A DNA stretch of 64,000 nucleotides from assembly GCA_012656075.1 (NCBI GenBank), contig JAAKBF010000324.1, positions 310,001 through 374,000 of the forward strand, read 5' to 3'. Numbering within the stretch: the first letter of the stretch is position 1; each line of letters starts with the position of its first letter. The DNA is from Phytophthora hibernalis. Its lineage: Eukaryota > Oomycota > Peronosporomycetes > Peronosporales > Peronosporaceae. Below the pieces are notes generated by a model, which ran no database searches, was not told the origin of the DNA, and saw only the letters and a program-made list of their open reading frames with translations. Made by a program: the position numbers and the translations under genes. Shown here piece by piece: positions 1 to 12,548 of this stretch.

Positions 1-2420
1 ATGTCATAATAGCGCTGAACGAAGTCGCCCTCGTCGTTGATGAGCCAGTAGCGACCCAGATCATGTCCGTTGATGTACGCGCGACCACGAGTGAGCCCAA
101 GACAATCCAAAAGAATCGACGAATGCTGCCCATCAACTGTTGCTGGATAACGGAAGGAAGTCCGAACCAACTCATAAGCTGACGCCCATTTGTAATACCG
201 TCTTCGTAGGCGCGTGGAACCGATGTCCATGGAACGGAGTCCGTCCACTGCGGGCGATAGATCTCCAACTGCTCGCCGATGAGGCCCGGATACATGGTCC
301 ACTGCTGGCCCTCTGCCAAATCCAAGTGCCCAATCTTAACATTGCCGGTTATCCCTTTGCTGTGGTTACTCCCAAGGGAATGAACCCCCAAACTGATAGA
401 CATCAGCTTCAAATCATGCTGTTGCCCAAGATTGAGGTTTGCTGGCAGGTGAAACCTGAACTCCATGGAGCAGTTATCACCAGGATACCCTAGATTCCTC
501 TCGCCAATGATCCAGCCGTCAACGAACGCAACGATACTAGTAGCCTCACATGAGGTCACCTTCACCGTTGACAGACCGTCATTGCTGCCGTTCTCACTCA
601 ACTGCTTCAGGGAAAACGTGGTCTCGTAGGTCAAGTAATCCGTTCGATCCCCTGTCAATCGAAGTTGCTCAATCGGGTGGTCGGCCACAACACGTTTCCT
701 CGGAGTCAGGGATGACACGTTAAGCTCGCTCCACGTTTCCCACTTCAGAGAAGCGGTTCGCACAATTGGAGTGTACAACCGATGTTGATGACCAGGAAAT
801 GATTTCTGAACATCTGCTGTGTCGAAGAGTAGATCTCTATCCCTGAGGACCAATATGGAGTGCGGAGCGAGCTCGTATTTGCCGCCGGAAAATGCCACAG
901 TCACTCTTTACCGGCCATATTTTCCAAAAAGCCACTCGGTTCGGACCATCATCTGGACCATAGATAAAAGCACATTGCTCAGATGACGCCTCTATCACTT
1001 CCTCGTCCACGAGTGGCAACTCGTGCGGATGCAATAACTGCCGATCGTTGCTCATCAATACATCGTTACACTCAATCAGAGCCTCGTGCAGCTTACGCAA
1101 ATGAGAACGCTTCGGTTCGTTGCTAAGACCATCAGCATGAAGATTCACTCCGTCGGCATACATAGTGGTCACCCCTGCTGAAGCAGCCCTGCCGAAGTTG
1201 TTGCCGCCATGGTACATCTGTTCGCATCTCAAAAAAATCGTCAACACCTCATGAAAAGACCCGCCAACAGCAGCACATCACGTACATAGTAGTTGTGTGC
1301 GGCTCCGCCAACCGCAAACCACCGGGCAACGGCGTACGCCATGTCTTCAGGTGTGCGTTGGTCATTTGGCAACGGACTCTTTTTGTTCTTCTGCCACGTT
1401 TGGAACCATCCTTCGTCCTCTGTCCACACAAGCGGGTCCGATGGTCGCTCTTTCACATGCTTCTCCGCGAAGGAAACGCAGTCGTCGTCGTTGCAGGAGA
1501 GGATCGTGTTCTCGGCCGCGTTGGCGTAACACCTGCACAAACACACGTCAGTAATTGATTTCCAGTTACCGGAACGTCCAATTTCGCCGTACATGATCCA
1601 GGGAATCGACGTGTCCAGTCGCTTCACCAAGTCCCCACACCACCGAATATACTCTGGGTCGTGCCACGCAAATTCGTTCTCAATCTGAGCCATGATGATG
1701 GGTCCTCCGTTCTTCGCCAAGAAGGGTCTGGAAAGCTCCACCATGTACGTCACAAACCGCTCCATCTCCCTCTGCCACGGAGCATTACTCGATCTCACTT
1801 TCATCCCTGGTATCCAATTGAGCCACACGGGCAGACCTCCATTGCTCCACTCGGCACACACATAGGGACCGAACCGGACGTGTAGGAACAGCCCCACGTC
1901 CGCCGCCAGCTCGTAAAACCTCGTGATGTTGGCGTTGTCTGCGAAGTTCCACACGCCACGCTCTTGCTCGTGCAAGTTCCAGAACACATCTACCACAAAA
2001 TTTCAGTTCGGAACCTCCCTAACGTAAAACTTCTACTACTTGCGTACACATTTCGACGTGGTTGAGGCCGTCTCGCTTGGCGTCTCTCAGGAGCTGCTCC
2101 CATTGGCCCTCAGAGCTCCTCGGGTAGTGAATGGAGCCTCCAAGTAGCAGCGTCCGTCTGCCGTCGATCTCGAAGCCTCTGGGCGAGTATGTGACGCTGT
2201 ATCCTGATTGGCGCGAGGCTGCGTCGATGTCCCCGTACGTCAAGAAGTGCGTCTTATGAGGGGACGAAAGCTGCGGCTTCTGGGAGCGTAGAGCGGGCGG
2301 GCGGACGCCGACGAAGCAGGCGACGAACAGGAGGACGCCCAGCAGAGCTACGTCCATGCGGCGTGGACGACGGCGCGGCCTGGGGGCGTCCACAGGCAGC
2401 AGCTCGTACTCGGAGAACAT
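1..2420 (-). CDS. Beta-galactosidase, plant-type GH35, type II membrane-anchored (3' end outside window)
   Basis: Hydrolyses terminal beta-galactosides, probably in the secretory pathway or wall space. The start at 2420 gives a short basic cytoplasmic tail and one hydrophobic segment near residues 22-40, a signal anchor. GH35 landmarks follow: LLGGSIHYPRS, VFWNLHEQERG, QIENEF (acid/base Glu), WTEDEGWF (nucleophile Glu), MYHGGNNFGR, and near the edge GRAYINGHDLGRYW of the C-terminal jelly-roll domain. Three introns restore the family sequence: 1990-2047 (rebuilding VEM-YVFWN), 1533-1592 and 1218-1285, all GT..AG. The reading frame then breaks near 926-930 (a run of five T on the coding strand), near 908 and near 190, although family-like sequence continues through each break in another frame. 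These look like single-base deletions of the assembly; a young pseudogene is the alternative. The stop codon lies beyond base 1. Confidence 0.88.
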
Positions 2421-2539
2421 CTTGTCTGGTTATGGCTCAGATTTTGGATTAGATAGTGTATTCAAGTGAACGAAATGATCTTTTCGATACAGCTAACAAG
2501 ATTATGCTCCCGAGATTATGGTACAGTGTGCCGGTTTGC

Positions 2540-5500
2540 TCACGCGTCACATGTTGAAGTTGTCACGGTGACTTGACGCCATTGCTGCAGCATTTGGACG
2601 AGCCAGAGCCGATGGTGCTGCAGGAAGAAGCGACGGCACTTGAGACGCTCGTGACGCGCCGGAAGTTGCGACACGAGCGCGTTTAAGCCGCAGCGCAGTA
2701 GTCGCCGCTTGTGCGCGTGGTGCTGGTGGTGCGTCACGAGCTCCTTTTCGAGCCACAGATCCGTGCACACGCTCTCCCAGTGGCTGAACCAGTGCAGGAT
2801 CTCACCTTGTCGACGTTTGGCTGCGATCTGATGCATTCCTGCTCGACGACGTACTCGCTCGATAGTGATGAGGTGCCACTGCTGGAGACGCTGGCGGCGT
2901 TCAGACTGCAGACGCTTCCTCCGTAAGACGCGCAGCTTCTGTTTGAACGTGGCGAACGCTTTCCACTGATAGAAGCAGTCGTCGGCGACGCTGCGGAAGA
3001 AGCGGCAGCGGAAAGCGTCAACTTTCGTCTGAACTTGCTTCACATGGACGACGTGGACTCGAACCGCGGCGATGCACCGTCTCAGGAGATTGATGCGAGC
3101 AAACGCGTCGGCTTGAACACCTTGAAGTTTGTGGTGCTGAGCAATACGAAACCACTGCATAACGTGTCCCCAGTACTTGAGCTGGTGACATTGCTGCCAG
3201 TGGTAGCAAGCTTGCTTGACTAACTCTTGTTTGAGATTCGTCTCTGCGGACAGGGCGAGCAAGTTGGAGATGACACGGCGTTTGCGCTTTTCAACCAGCA
3301 GAGCTGCGAGTTCTCGCTGAAGCCGCGTCAATTTCAGATTCAACTGCCGCCAGTCAACAAAAGATTGAAAACTTCGACACGTTAGTCTTGTCTGGTAATG
3401 GTGCAGAGCTTGATTGATCAGAGCACGCTTAAGTTTCCAGCTCGCAGCTCGCTTTCGCCACACGACGAAACTCTTGCGAGAGAAAAATCGCTGCCGGAAT
3501 GCAACCGCTAGCCCGATCGTCTCATGCTCTTGCTGCTGTATGGAGACCCACGCACACCACTTTTGCCAAACTTCCAACTTACGAAGGTTGTTTCTGAATC
3601 CCATAGCCTTGCGTAACCTCGCATTCATCTGCTTTCTGGTGAGTACATATCTCTTCCAGGCATCAAAATGCGTTCGAGCTCGAAATGACTCCTGGTTTTG
3701 AAACATTCTCCCCATCTGCCGAAGTACGTGAACCCTGCGCTTCCAGAATCCAAACATCGCGCGATTAACTTTTGCATAGCTGAACGCTTGTGCCACCTTC
3801 TTTGCTTTCGAGCTCGCAGATATGCCGCCCACGCACTTAGCAGTCTTTGCTCCACATGGACGCAGTGAAATACTCTAGCTCGGAGCTGCTTCTCATTCAC
3901 TGATCGCTGTTTTTGCCAGTAAAGCTTCCATCGTGCGAAGGCACCTCCCTTTGATTTTCTTTGAACACACATGCCAAGTGAGCATATTTCGCCCGCCATT
4001 GATGGTACCGCTGCCAACACCGGAAGCACGCCGCAGTTGTTTTGCCATTTTTGAAGTGCTGTGCTTTAATAGTGAGCTCACGGGTATTCTTCTGTGAATC
4101 TCTCCAACTGAGAAGCTTATTCAAACCACACGCTAGACGTTTTCCACTGTAAAACCGCTTAGCCGTCAATTCGCGATGGCGCTGCTGATGCCAAGTAGCA
4201 GACCGGATTTTCCACTTCCGTACGCTGCGTAATAACAGTAACAATTCACACTGCTGGAGTAGTGCCTCAGATTCTTCCAACTTCACCTTCCTGAGCTCGA
4301 CGAATGCTCTCCAATTGCGATACCCTTGATAAACCAGTCGGTGTGTGTTGAACGAGATTGCTATCTCGTTATTCTCCTGGTGTGCATGCTGAATGGCCAC
4401 TAGCTTCTTCCATGATGCAAGAGACTGTCGGAGCAGAACCTCTACGGAGTAGTAGCCTAGTACCCACACCATTTGCTTCTGCTTTTCGTGACAATGAGTG
4501 ATGTACCCGAGCCAAGATTTCCAAACCTTCCTTCGTAGCTTGCGTTGCTGGAAAGTCGTTACCATAGTCAAATTCGCCTTCTTTTCGACTCTGTAACGAG
4601 TATGGGCGCGCCACGTACGTAGCATAGCTTCCTGTAAGTAGCCAAGCAGCCGACATTCCATAGTAACAATACACCGATGCCAACCGATACCGCGGTTCCA
4701 TCGAGCCCACACCATTCTCAGACACGAAACACGATACAAGGCATCGCTCTTTTCCCGGCGGCCTTGTAAACAACGGTTTGTAAGCGTTTTCCAGCTTGTG
4801 AAATGTCTCCTTTGACGATTCTGAAGAAACGTTTGCACAGCCAGTACGCACCTACACCTTTGCTCGCGTTTCGTAACAATGTAGCAATTCCATCGACTCC
4901 AAAAATGTCTAGCCTTGTTGGTCTGACCAAGCAGTGCAGATTGGACAATTGCACGTTGGAATCCTATCCGCTTTCTCCAGCAAGATATCGCTCGTCTATA
5001 CAGCCACCGGACGTGATAGTCTTCTGATCGATACAACTGGATCTGCCATTTTATGCGGCATGATGCATACGATTTCCAGCGAACAAACGTGGCCCGGAAG
5101 AGATTGCTAAGAAATAGTTGGTTGGTCACCAAGATGTTTTGGCGTACCCTGGCAACATACTCGCCATGTGATACCCAGATCGTCCATACCTTCCGAAGGA
5201 CGAATCTTCTGCGATGAAAATAAGCCATCAGTTGAAAAGTGCGCTTGCTGCGATACCGCTTCCAACTATGAAATATAAGACGGAGCACCGATGCTGTTCG
5301 GTGTTTAACAGCTTGGTGATGTTGCAGTCTCGCCAATGTACTGACCTCCGTATAGTGGCGCCACCTTCGAAACCTTCGTGCCAGCAATTTTTGGTGCCGT
5401 AGTCGAGTGACAGCCCTCCTTTTTGATAGTTTGTGGCGCAACACGTGGAGGTAGCATTTCCATGCCTGAAAATGCGTTGCCAATATTTTCTTCGTGTACA

Positions 5501-8175
5501 ATTGAAATACCTTTGACTTCTTCTTTCGAATACTTGAGCTGGATCGGTAGTTTTCGTGCCACCGTGACACTGCTCTTGTGAGTCGGAGAGCATTGATTTG
5601 CCTGGTTGCCTTTGCTTCTTTATGGCGCAGCATTGATGTTTTGAGCCATAGATCTTGCCAATGATACATGGTTAAACACAAAAGATATTCGTTGGAGAAC
5701 TTTTCTGCTGCCGAGTTCTGTTTGCGCCGACGTCGACGTTCACAACGATAAGTGAGCCATCGCGTGACACTAGATTGAAGACGTCGCTGTTCAACTGCCT
5801 TTTGCACGATGGAGTGTTTCACCTTGCGCCGGGTCGTTTCGCGTACCACAAGATACCAGCCTCGCAGTACGTTTGCTTGCGAGCTGTTCTCATATGAAAT
5901 AGCGGCCAAGCACATTTTGTCGTTCAATGCTCGACGAGCTTGTTGGAAGGCCTTCCAAGCATAGAATGAGCGACGTTGGAGATTTTCCAAGTGGAACTGA
6001 AGAGCAGTCCATTTCCGTTCCATGCACTGAATCCGCTGACGTACGGCTGTATACCAAGCATGCAGGCAACGGGTCATAGCTTGCTCGTCTCGAAGCTGCT
6101 GACGATAGCGTAGGAACTCTGTCTGCCGCCGAGCTCCTCTTGCTGCAATATACCACCGTTGCAGCGAGCTGATCAGAATCCGACGGAAGTAGTGTGAAAG
6201 AGCCTTGCGCTCAGTTTTCCGGGCTTGAGCTCTTTGACCAGTGAATGCGAGCCACTGCTCCATTGCCATGACATAGCGACGTTCATGATAGTACTGTGCA
6301 GCAACAGCAACGGCCATTCTTTTCTCTTCACCTTGTCGACAAGCTTGCTTCCATTCCGCAAACGACAACCTAACTTGATCACGATCTCGTTTTCGAGAGG
6401 CTATAGAGACGTGGGCATGAACTTTCCAGAGTTGGAAAATGGACTTGACTCGATGCCGTGAGTGCTTCTTTCGGAAAAGCTTCACTAACCGCTTGAAGCA
6501 TCGTTTTTAGTGTCTCTCCAAACCATTTGCCTACTACGCCTTGAAGTAGAGCAGCTTCGCTGCGCTGGCGCTGCTGTTTTATCGAATTATTTAATGACGC
6601 TTTGTTGATGCGCCACGCGCGCCACGCGTGAAAATAATTCGCAGTACTCAGATTTCGACGTTTGAGCTCAAGCGACGAGATGAAGCAATTGATATGCTGT
6701 CGTCTTAGCCATTTGGCCATAAATGTTCTTAGTACGAATTCATTCCTGTATCGTGACACCGTTTGCTGCTTTGACCGGAGGTTCTTAAAAACTGCTATCT
6801 TCTTGTGCCAGGATCGAAACACACTGGTCAGTCTCCTTGAATCAACGGAACAGCGAAATGTCCGCACCCGCCCACGCGTCCGTGCATTTGAGGTCCATAG
6901 CTTTAACGATCGGATTAAAAGCTTCCGCTGGTGCCATCGAGTCGCCATTCTGATTTGGCCTCGCTGAAGTCGATTAGCACAAGCAGCAGCTCGGAGTTTT
7001 CGTATTCCTTCCAGCTTCACTTTTCGTTCGTGAAGCTGTCCAACTTCATCGTATAATAGTTTGCGTTGTCTCTTCCATTCAAGAAAATGACCCCACCCTC
7101 GAAAAGCACGTCTTAACGACGCTCGATACCGGAAGAAATCTGATAAAAGTATTTTGCGGGATCTCTGTTGTCTCGCATTCACGAATTTTCTCCACTTTCG
7201 AACCCCTCTGGATAGGCTGATCCGCGTCCCGAGATCATTCGACGACAGATAGGATGGATCCTCAAATACGGATGTCCTCCACGAACGGAAAAACTTCAGT
7301 TGTTGTCTGGCTTGACAATGCGAAATAGCAGTCGCACATTTTAGGCGCTCTCTGCTAGCGTGACGCACGCCGTCTCGAAGGCACCTAAAATAATTACGAA
7401 GATGATTTTGGCATCGGCTTGCTGTGAAATCCCGACACTTGCGTGTCTGTAAGATGCATTGGTACCAGTGTTGAAAAGAAAGTCGCCTCTGCTGAGCTGC
7501 ATTCACATTCTTTCGCCGGGTAATCTCCCGTTCTACTCGACTATAGCGCTGCCATTCACAAAATACAAAACGTTTGGTACGGTTCCAATGAAATTTGTTA
7601 ACACCATTGAGCTGATTCCGTTTCAGCTTGTGGACTCTGGATCCGCAGTGCCACGCCCGGAGAGCGAGCTTTAGTTGTTGAACCCGATGAAAATCCGTAG
7701 CTTTGATGAGTTGGTACACTCGTTTCTTCCTCGACATATCAACATTGGATTTCCATTGACTGAAGCAAGCGTACACCAAACGCAGCTCCGCCCTGAACCG
7801 GCGGCGCTTTTCACTAGAATAAACTTCGAGCAGAATATCTTTGCTGGGAGAAAGAGAGCTCATCCCTTGTACGTCGATACGATTCAAACTTCGCTTGGTA
7901 ACTTGAACAGGTTTCTCGTAGCCAACAGTAACGTGGTTCGTTTCTGATTCATCTGCGCTCAATCGACTAGAATGTCGCTTAAGAATAAGGTTTCTTCGAC
8001 GTGGATTCGTGAAAATCAGCTTACCCGGGCGGGTGTCGATGCCTTGGCGATGAATCTGCTTTGCAGAGCGACGCAGAGTGAATACCACCCATTTCCACGC
8101 CGAGAAGTGCGTCTCAATGACTTTCCTCCTCCAGTAAAACAAAGCAATAAACATTTGCTGATCGTCCTCATCCAT
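2540..8175 (-). CDS. Sfi1-like centrin-binding repeat protein (about 1,880 aa)
   Basis: Almost the whole protein is a chain of roughly 50 tryptophan-centred repeats spaced about 33-40 residues, of the type F-x-x-W-[KR] (examples: THFSAWKW, SIFQLWKV, THFQAWKC, HFDAWKR, CFYQWKA). This is the Sfi1 pattern: one long helix binding a centrin per repeat at centrosomes or basal bodies, fitting a flagellated zoospore-forming organism. I start at the ATG at 8175 (MDEDDQQMF); an upstream in-frame TTG extension has no support. Stop at 2540. Three frame breaks split the reading: at an A-run (6504-6508), at a GT repeat (about 3965-3970) and near 3813. At each, repeat-type sequence continues in another frame, so I treat this as one gene. 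Highly basic and Gln/Arg-rich. No catalytic domain seen. The family call is confident; orthology to a particular SFI1 is not shown. Confidence 0.85.
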
Positions 8176-8453
8176 TGTCGTCACAAATACTTCGCTGGAC
8201 TCCTCAGGTGAGCGATGCCTTCTCAAACCCCTGGTTTGACGTTGGAAGCGCGGGATCCTACGTGAGGTCTACCCAAACCAGGAAGCAGCAGCATCTCTTA
8301 GTACATCAGGTAAAAACATTATTTAACGAATGCTCACCGGGTAACCTCCGAATTCACTCCCCGCTAATGGGTTCCTCGCTCCATTAATCTTAAATTTCAA
8401 GCATGACAAAACCAAACAAATGGTAAAGAATCTGTACCAGAACCTCAAACAAA
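8176..8453. other. Intergenic gap between two minus-strand genes
   Basis: About 280 bp separating the start of the Sfi1-like gene from the 3' end of the ankyrin/RGS gene. It should hold the Sfi1-like promoter and the upstream gene's terminator. No convincing initiator, ORF or repeat was found. Confidence 0.4.
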
Positions 8454-11400
8454 CTACAGTACTTGGGAAATTACCTTTCCTCTACGATGAATCGGCTGAA
8501 TTCGCTCGGCACCCGAAGACAGTGAAGAAGGGGACGAATCATACACTTCGGGGTCCTCTTCCTGCGGGTACCGCTGGGTCTGTCGTGGCAGGGACGTAGT
8601 CCAGGTTATCGACATATTCGTGATCCGGCCTTAGCCCCAATCGAACAGAGACTTATGCACTGAAGTCTCCTCCGCGGATCGAGTTGTGACCTTGAAACGA
8701 CAGTGTCGCTTCAACGTAGTAATAGTAACGTACGCAAACGAGTCCAGCATGACGATAGCGTCTCTATTCTCTGTATCACTTGGCTTGTGCGAGGTAGCGG
8801 ACGTATACCCCTTATACACCAACTCGAATATCTGCGCCTGCACATCGTCGAAGAGTGTACGCAGAATTGTTTTGCCGGGAGTGGTGATGGCCTTCTTGAT
8901 CTTCTTGCGCTGAGCTGCAGTAATGACTTTGATACGCCGCGACTTGATGTAGTTGAGGTAAGTGCTCACAGCCCGTGCCCGCACTGGTTTGATATCATCC
9001 TGTGTGCGTGTGGGGAAATATTGCGGTGAGCGAGCAACGAACAAGCGAGAAAAATAGTAAAACCTTCGATACATACCTCTTTGAACTCCTCAATCGAAAT
9101 CCAAAATGTAACAAGGTCTTCGGCGAATTCTTGTCTTGCGAATGTCAAAAAGGAAGAGAGACCTTCGGGGTCTTTCATCAGCAAATGCCTAAAGTTTACC
9201 AAGTGGCTGAAAAGAATGGGATCCGCGTAAAGCGTTAGTGAAGCTTGGCTTAAACGCTAATGGCGGTATCAACGCACTTTTCTCTCTCGTTCGCGAGTTG
9301 CTCCATGCGCTTCTTCTCCTGGTCAATCTTCTCCAGCGTGAGCAGGTCTTCGTTACTCATATCGACTGTTTCTCGCTTAGAAATGAACTCGTCCAAGTGC
9401 TCTCGGACTTCTTTCAGACATTTATGAGAAGGAGGAAGTGTTTGGGTCCGAATGCTGTTTACGTGTCGGCATACGCGGGCAGCTTTGTGATAGTGCTCCA
9501 TAGCGTCCTACGCGCAAAGTCACAGTTATATCACTCAAGTATCTTCAAAATAAGATGTGTCTACAGTATTACCAAACTTTGGAGCAGCATCGAAGTTCCC
9601 ATAAGCATGTCCTTATCATCCAACGGGAGAATGTCTTCAAAGATTGAAAGCGCATCTTGGATCGTGCTAGAACATTGTTGGAATTGACCAGTATCCTGTT
9701 CCAGCTCGAAAAAGTCAACTAACTGTTGGTACTCCATGTCAAGTAAAAAATCACTTCGTACATGTGAAATCCGAGCTTTACCGATTGCCACCTTGAGCAT
9801 CGTTGGATGAAGAATCCCCAGAGAGTCAGTGATCAATTTCTCCACCTGTCGAAGTAACTGTTGAGCCTTATCGTACTTCTTTTGTGTTGTGTACAGGGCA
9901 GCGAGTTCAAGCTCAGCTGGCTGGGTGAAGATCGTTTCTTCAGCCGCTTGAGCTGCATGCTTTGCAGCAGCCACAGGCACATTGATCTGCATTTGTGATA
10001 TTGCTTTCTCCTTGGCGATACGCTTTTTCCGCTCGTATTTCTCAACCTCCGGATCAATAGCGATTTGGGGTATAATGCTCTGAGAGGTGTAGTCGTCACC
10101 CAGTAGCAAACTATGCATTTCAGAAACACGATTAACACTCTTCAGGGCGATGAACGGAAGCGAGTTTTCCTGATTTGTTTGAGCGACTTCTTTGAGTTCA
10201 TGACCCACGAACAACTCTGGTTTCAGCTCTTCGTAGTGATGGTGCCGTCGGTAGGCCAACTCATGCAGACGTGCATGACACTTATCGCACAGCACCTGAT
10301 CACATGAAGGGCATCTCTTTCGTGCTCGACTCTGCTGGCAGTTGTCGCAAGTAGGGAACTTAAGTCGGGCACCGAGGACCGAAGGTAACGGAGCTATCAA
10401 TCCGTTCCGACGACCACGGGTTCTTGCAGCTAAAACATGCTCTCGCTCGTTCTCGTATAAATACCGTCGTTGCCGATCCCGCTTTAGTGTCTCCTGCCGA
10501 ATTACCCATTTTTGAATTGTTGAGTTATTGAGGGGTTCGTCTTCCACGCCATCTTGAACAGGCTCCACAACGCCAGTCTCATCGGTAGTGCGGATGCTTT
10601 CATCACTTCCATTTTGAAGACCAAATGAAAAGTCTGCCTGTGCCAATGAAATTGAGTACTCTGATTTCAAAAATCCCATGGACGATACGGTGTTGCCTAA
10701 CTTCAGTGCCAGACCACTTTCACTGCCTTGGGCTCGATGTTTGGTTGTAAAATCGATGGCCAGATCGGGGTGGCCGTATGTATTCAGGTAGTAAAATGCG
10801 TCCCGACCAGAAAAATCTCGCGTGAATAGACTACAGTCGCAACTCATGAGCAGCTGGATCATGGCCATATCTCCGCGCTTACACGCAATCATTAATGCGT
10901 GGACACCCTCGCGGTTTTGGTGGGTCGGAATGCAGTTATTCTGGAGGCAAAAGACGATGTCAGCATAGGTTCCGATAGTGCAAACCACTAAAAACGGTGA
11001 ATTGCCGCTGGTATCTTCGTAGTTCGGACTGAGCTGAAAACCTTCAGAAGATATCAGTTCTCGTATTCTCTCCAGATCTGCATTACGCATAGCCTTATCC
11101 ATCTCGGACATCCGTTTGCATCGCATGACTCGGTTAGTCGACAACGAGTTCAGCACTTCTCCGTCTTCGTCTTCTGCTTTCAGCTGCGCCAGGAGATTCT
11201 CGCTGGTGATAGAGCTATTTAGTGATGATATCATGGCAGGGTTATGCAGCTGAATCGCCCAGTCAACAGCGGTTTTGCCTTCACGATCCCGAAGTTTCTT
11301 GTTAGCACCATACGCCAAAAGAATTCGAAAAAGGTCAACATTTCCGCTAATTGCAGCTTGCATGAGTGTTGATCTACCAATTCCGTTCACTCCATCGACA

Positions 11401-12268
11401 TTCGCACCATATTCAAGCAGCGCTTTCAGTATTTCTTCCCGCCCTTTGTCCGCAGCTAGTAGAATTGCGTTGACGTGATTCTTTGTTTCGTGATCCATGT
11501 CAACATTGAACTCCGCCAGAATACTCAAGGCAACGATGTCCCCTGTCATTACAACAGCTAGTAGTGGTGTCATTCCTGCCTTCGTTTCCGTGTTGGGGAG
11601 GCTCCAAGCTCTAAGAGCTGTCTCAATAACCGTAATTTTCGCTTAGAAATCGTGACAAGTACAGGCGTGAAACCATTTTCACTCTCGTGGTTCAGTAGAT
11701 TGGTAGACCGATTTCCTGATGACGCGGTTGGTGGATCAAACAGAGGTACAAGATGATCCCAGTGGTGGTGGTAGACTGCGTGCTCCACCTTTTCCCGCAC
11801 ACTGGACGAGAAAAACGTATGCATCAGCTGTGTGAGCTTGTTCCGCTTAGCAGGGAGTGCGTCCAGTCGGACTTTTGCCTCGTGCGACTTCTTCAACACG
11901 ACTTCGTTCTCGGTGATTCGAGCTTCCAACAAACGGAGTCGCTGCACTCCGGACACGCCTGGAGTAGAACCAGAGAGCCCAAGCGACATCGTCCTTTTCC
12001 TCGTCTTCGAGATCATCTCGTACAGCTTCATGTCTTCAAGACGCTGGATCTCCATCCTCTTCCGTTCTTCCTCTTCAACGTACCAAGCCTCCATCGCGAC
12101 AGATAACCTCTCCTCAATTTCCATCTCACGACATCGAGCCACAAGCTTTTGCAACTCTTTCTCTCGAATTTCAGCCTCCCTTTTCTGCCTATAAAGCTCT
12201 CGTTGCTGCCGTCTCACCGCAGCCGTCCGCTTTTGCTCGAGCCCAGCATGAGCTTCCAGCCACTCCAT
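8454..12268 (-). CDS. Ankyrin-repeat / B-box zinc finger / TPR / RGS-domain protein
   Basis: Domain order from the ATG at 12268: an N-terminal charged coiled coil (about residues 1-110); ankyrin repeats (LLELGAS, TPLLAVVMTGD, ALLEYGANVDG, STLMQAAISGN and a second block near HALMIACKRGD); a B-box-like zinc site with paired Cys (CDNCQQ, CPSCDQVLCDKCHARLH, about 10270-10365); a TPR-like helical pair (AALYTTQKKYDKA); and a C-terminal RGS domain (HLLMKDPEGLSSFLTFA, DLVTFWISIEEFKE). Introns at 9508-9572, 9207-9277 and 9000-9076 join the last exons exactly in frame. RGS domains accelerate GTP hydrolysis by G-alpha, so this is probably a scaffolded G-protein regulator. One frame break lies in a four-base homopolymer at 11595-11598 inside an ankyrin repeat. 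The 3' end is uncertain: the first in-frame stop is at 8631, but coding-like acidic sequence continues in other frames to a stop at 8454. Confidence 0.8.
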
Positions 12269-12548
12269 CACTCAAAGCAGCAAAAGTTCTCGGCCACGAA
12301 ATAGCCAAGTCGCTATTTTTGGTAAGCCATTACGTACTAATACGCCACGTTGACCAAGTCAAAACAAACTTTGAGATGGCAGTTACAATGTCCACGTCGG
12401 GAACCATCCATGAAAGTCTCAGGGCGTTGACAGTAATTGGACTGATGTGCAGGCGGTTAGCGCAACGTCCCAGGTCTTGTAAAGCTCGAGCCAATTGGCG
12501 GTCCCCGGACAGTTTGCTTCAGTCCTTGTCCTTCCCTCACTTGTGAAA
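12269..12548. promoter_or_regulatory. Divergent (bidirectional) promoter region
   Basis: 280 bp between the ATGs of the ankyrin/RGS gene (leftward) and the TALE homeodomain gene (rightward), so both promoters must lie here or overlap. I could not pick a clear initiator element for either gene. Confidence 0.45.

Noticed and set aside
140..493. Plus-strand ORF over the beta-galactosidase 3' part
   Set aside because: The minus strand here carries GH35 sequence; the plus frame starts at TTG and shows no family.
1533..1592. Reading the beta-galactosidase exon through 1533-1592 without an intron
   Set aside because: It stays open because the segment is 60 bp, but removing it restores WIM-CYANAAENTILSCN as expected for GH35 and the ends are GT..CAG.
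1..2420. Calling the beta-galactosidase a pseudogene
   Set aside because: Its frame breaks resemble those in nearly every gene of the window, and conserved sequence continues through each; error is the simpler explanation, though not proven.
6379..6485. Programmed ribosomal frameshift in the Sfi1-like gene at the A-run
   Set aside because: The run is short, no stimulatory structure is apparent, and equivalent indels occur in unrelated genes.
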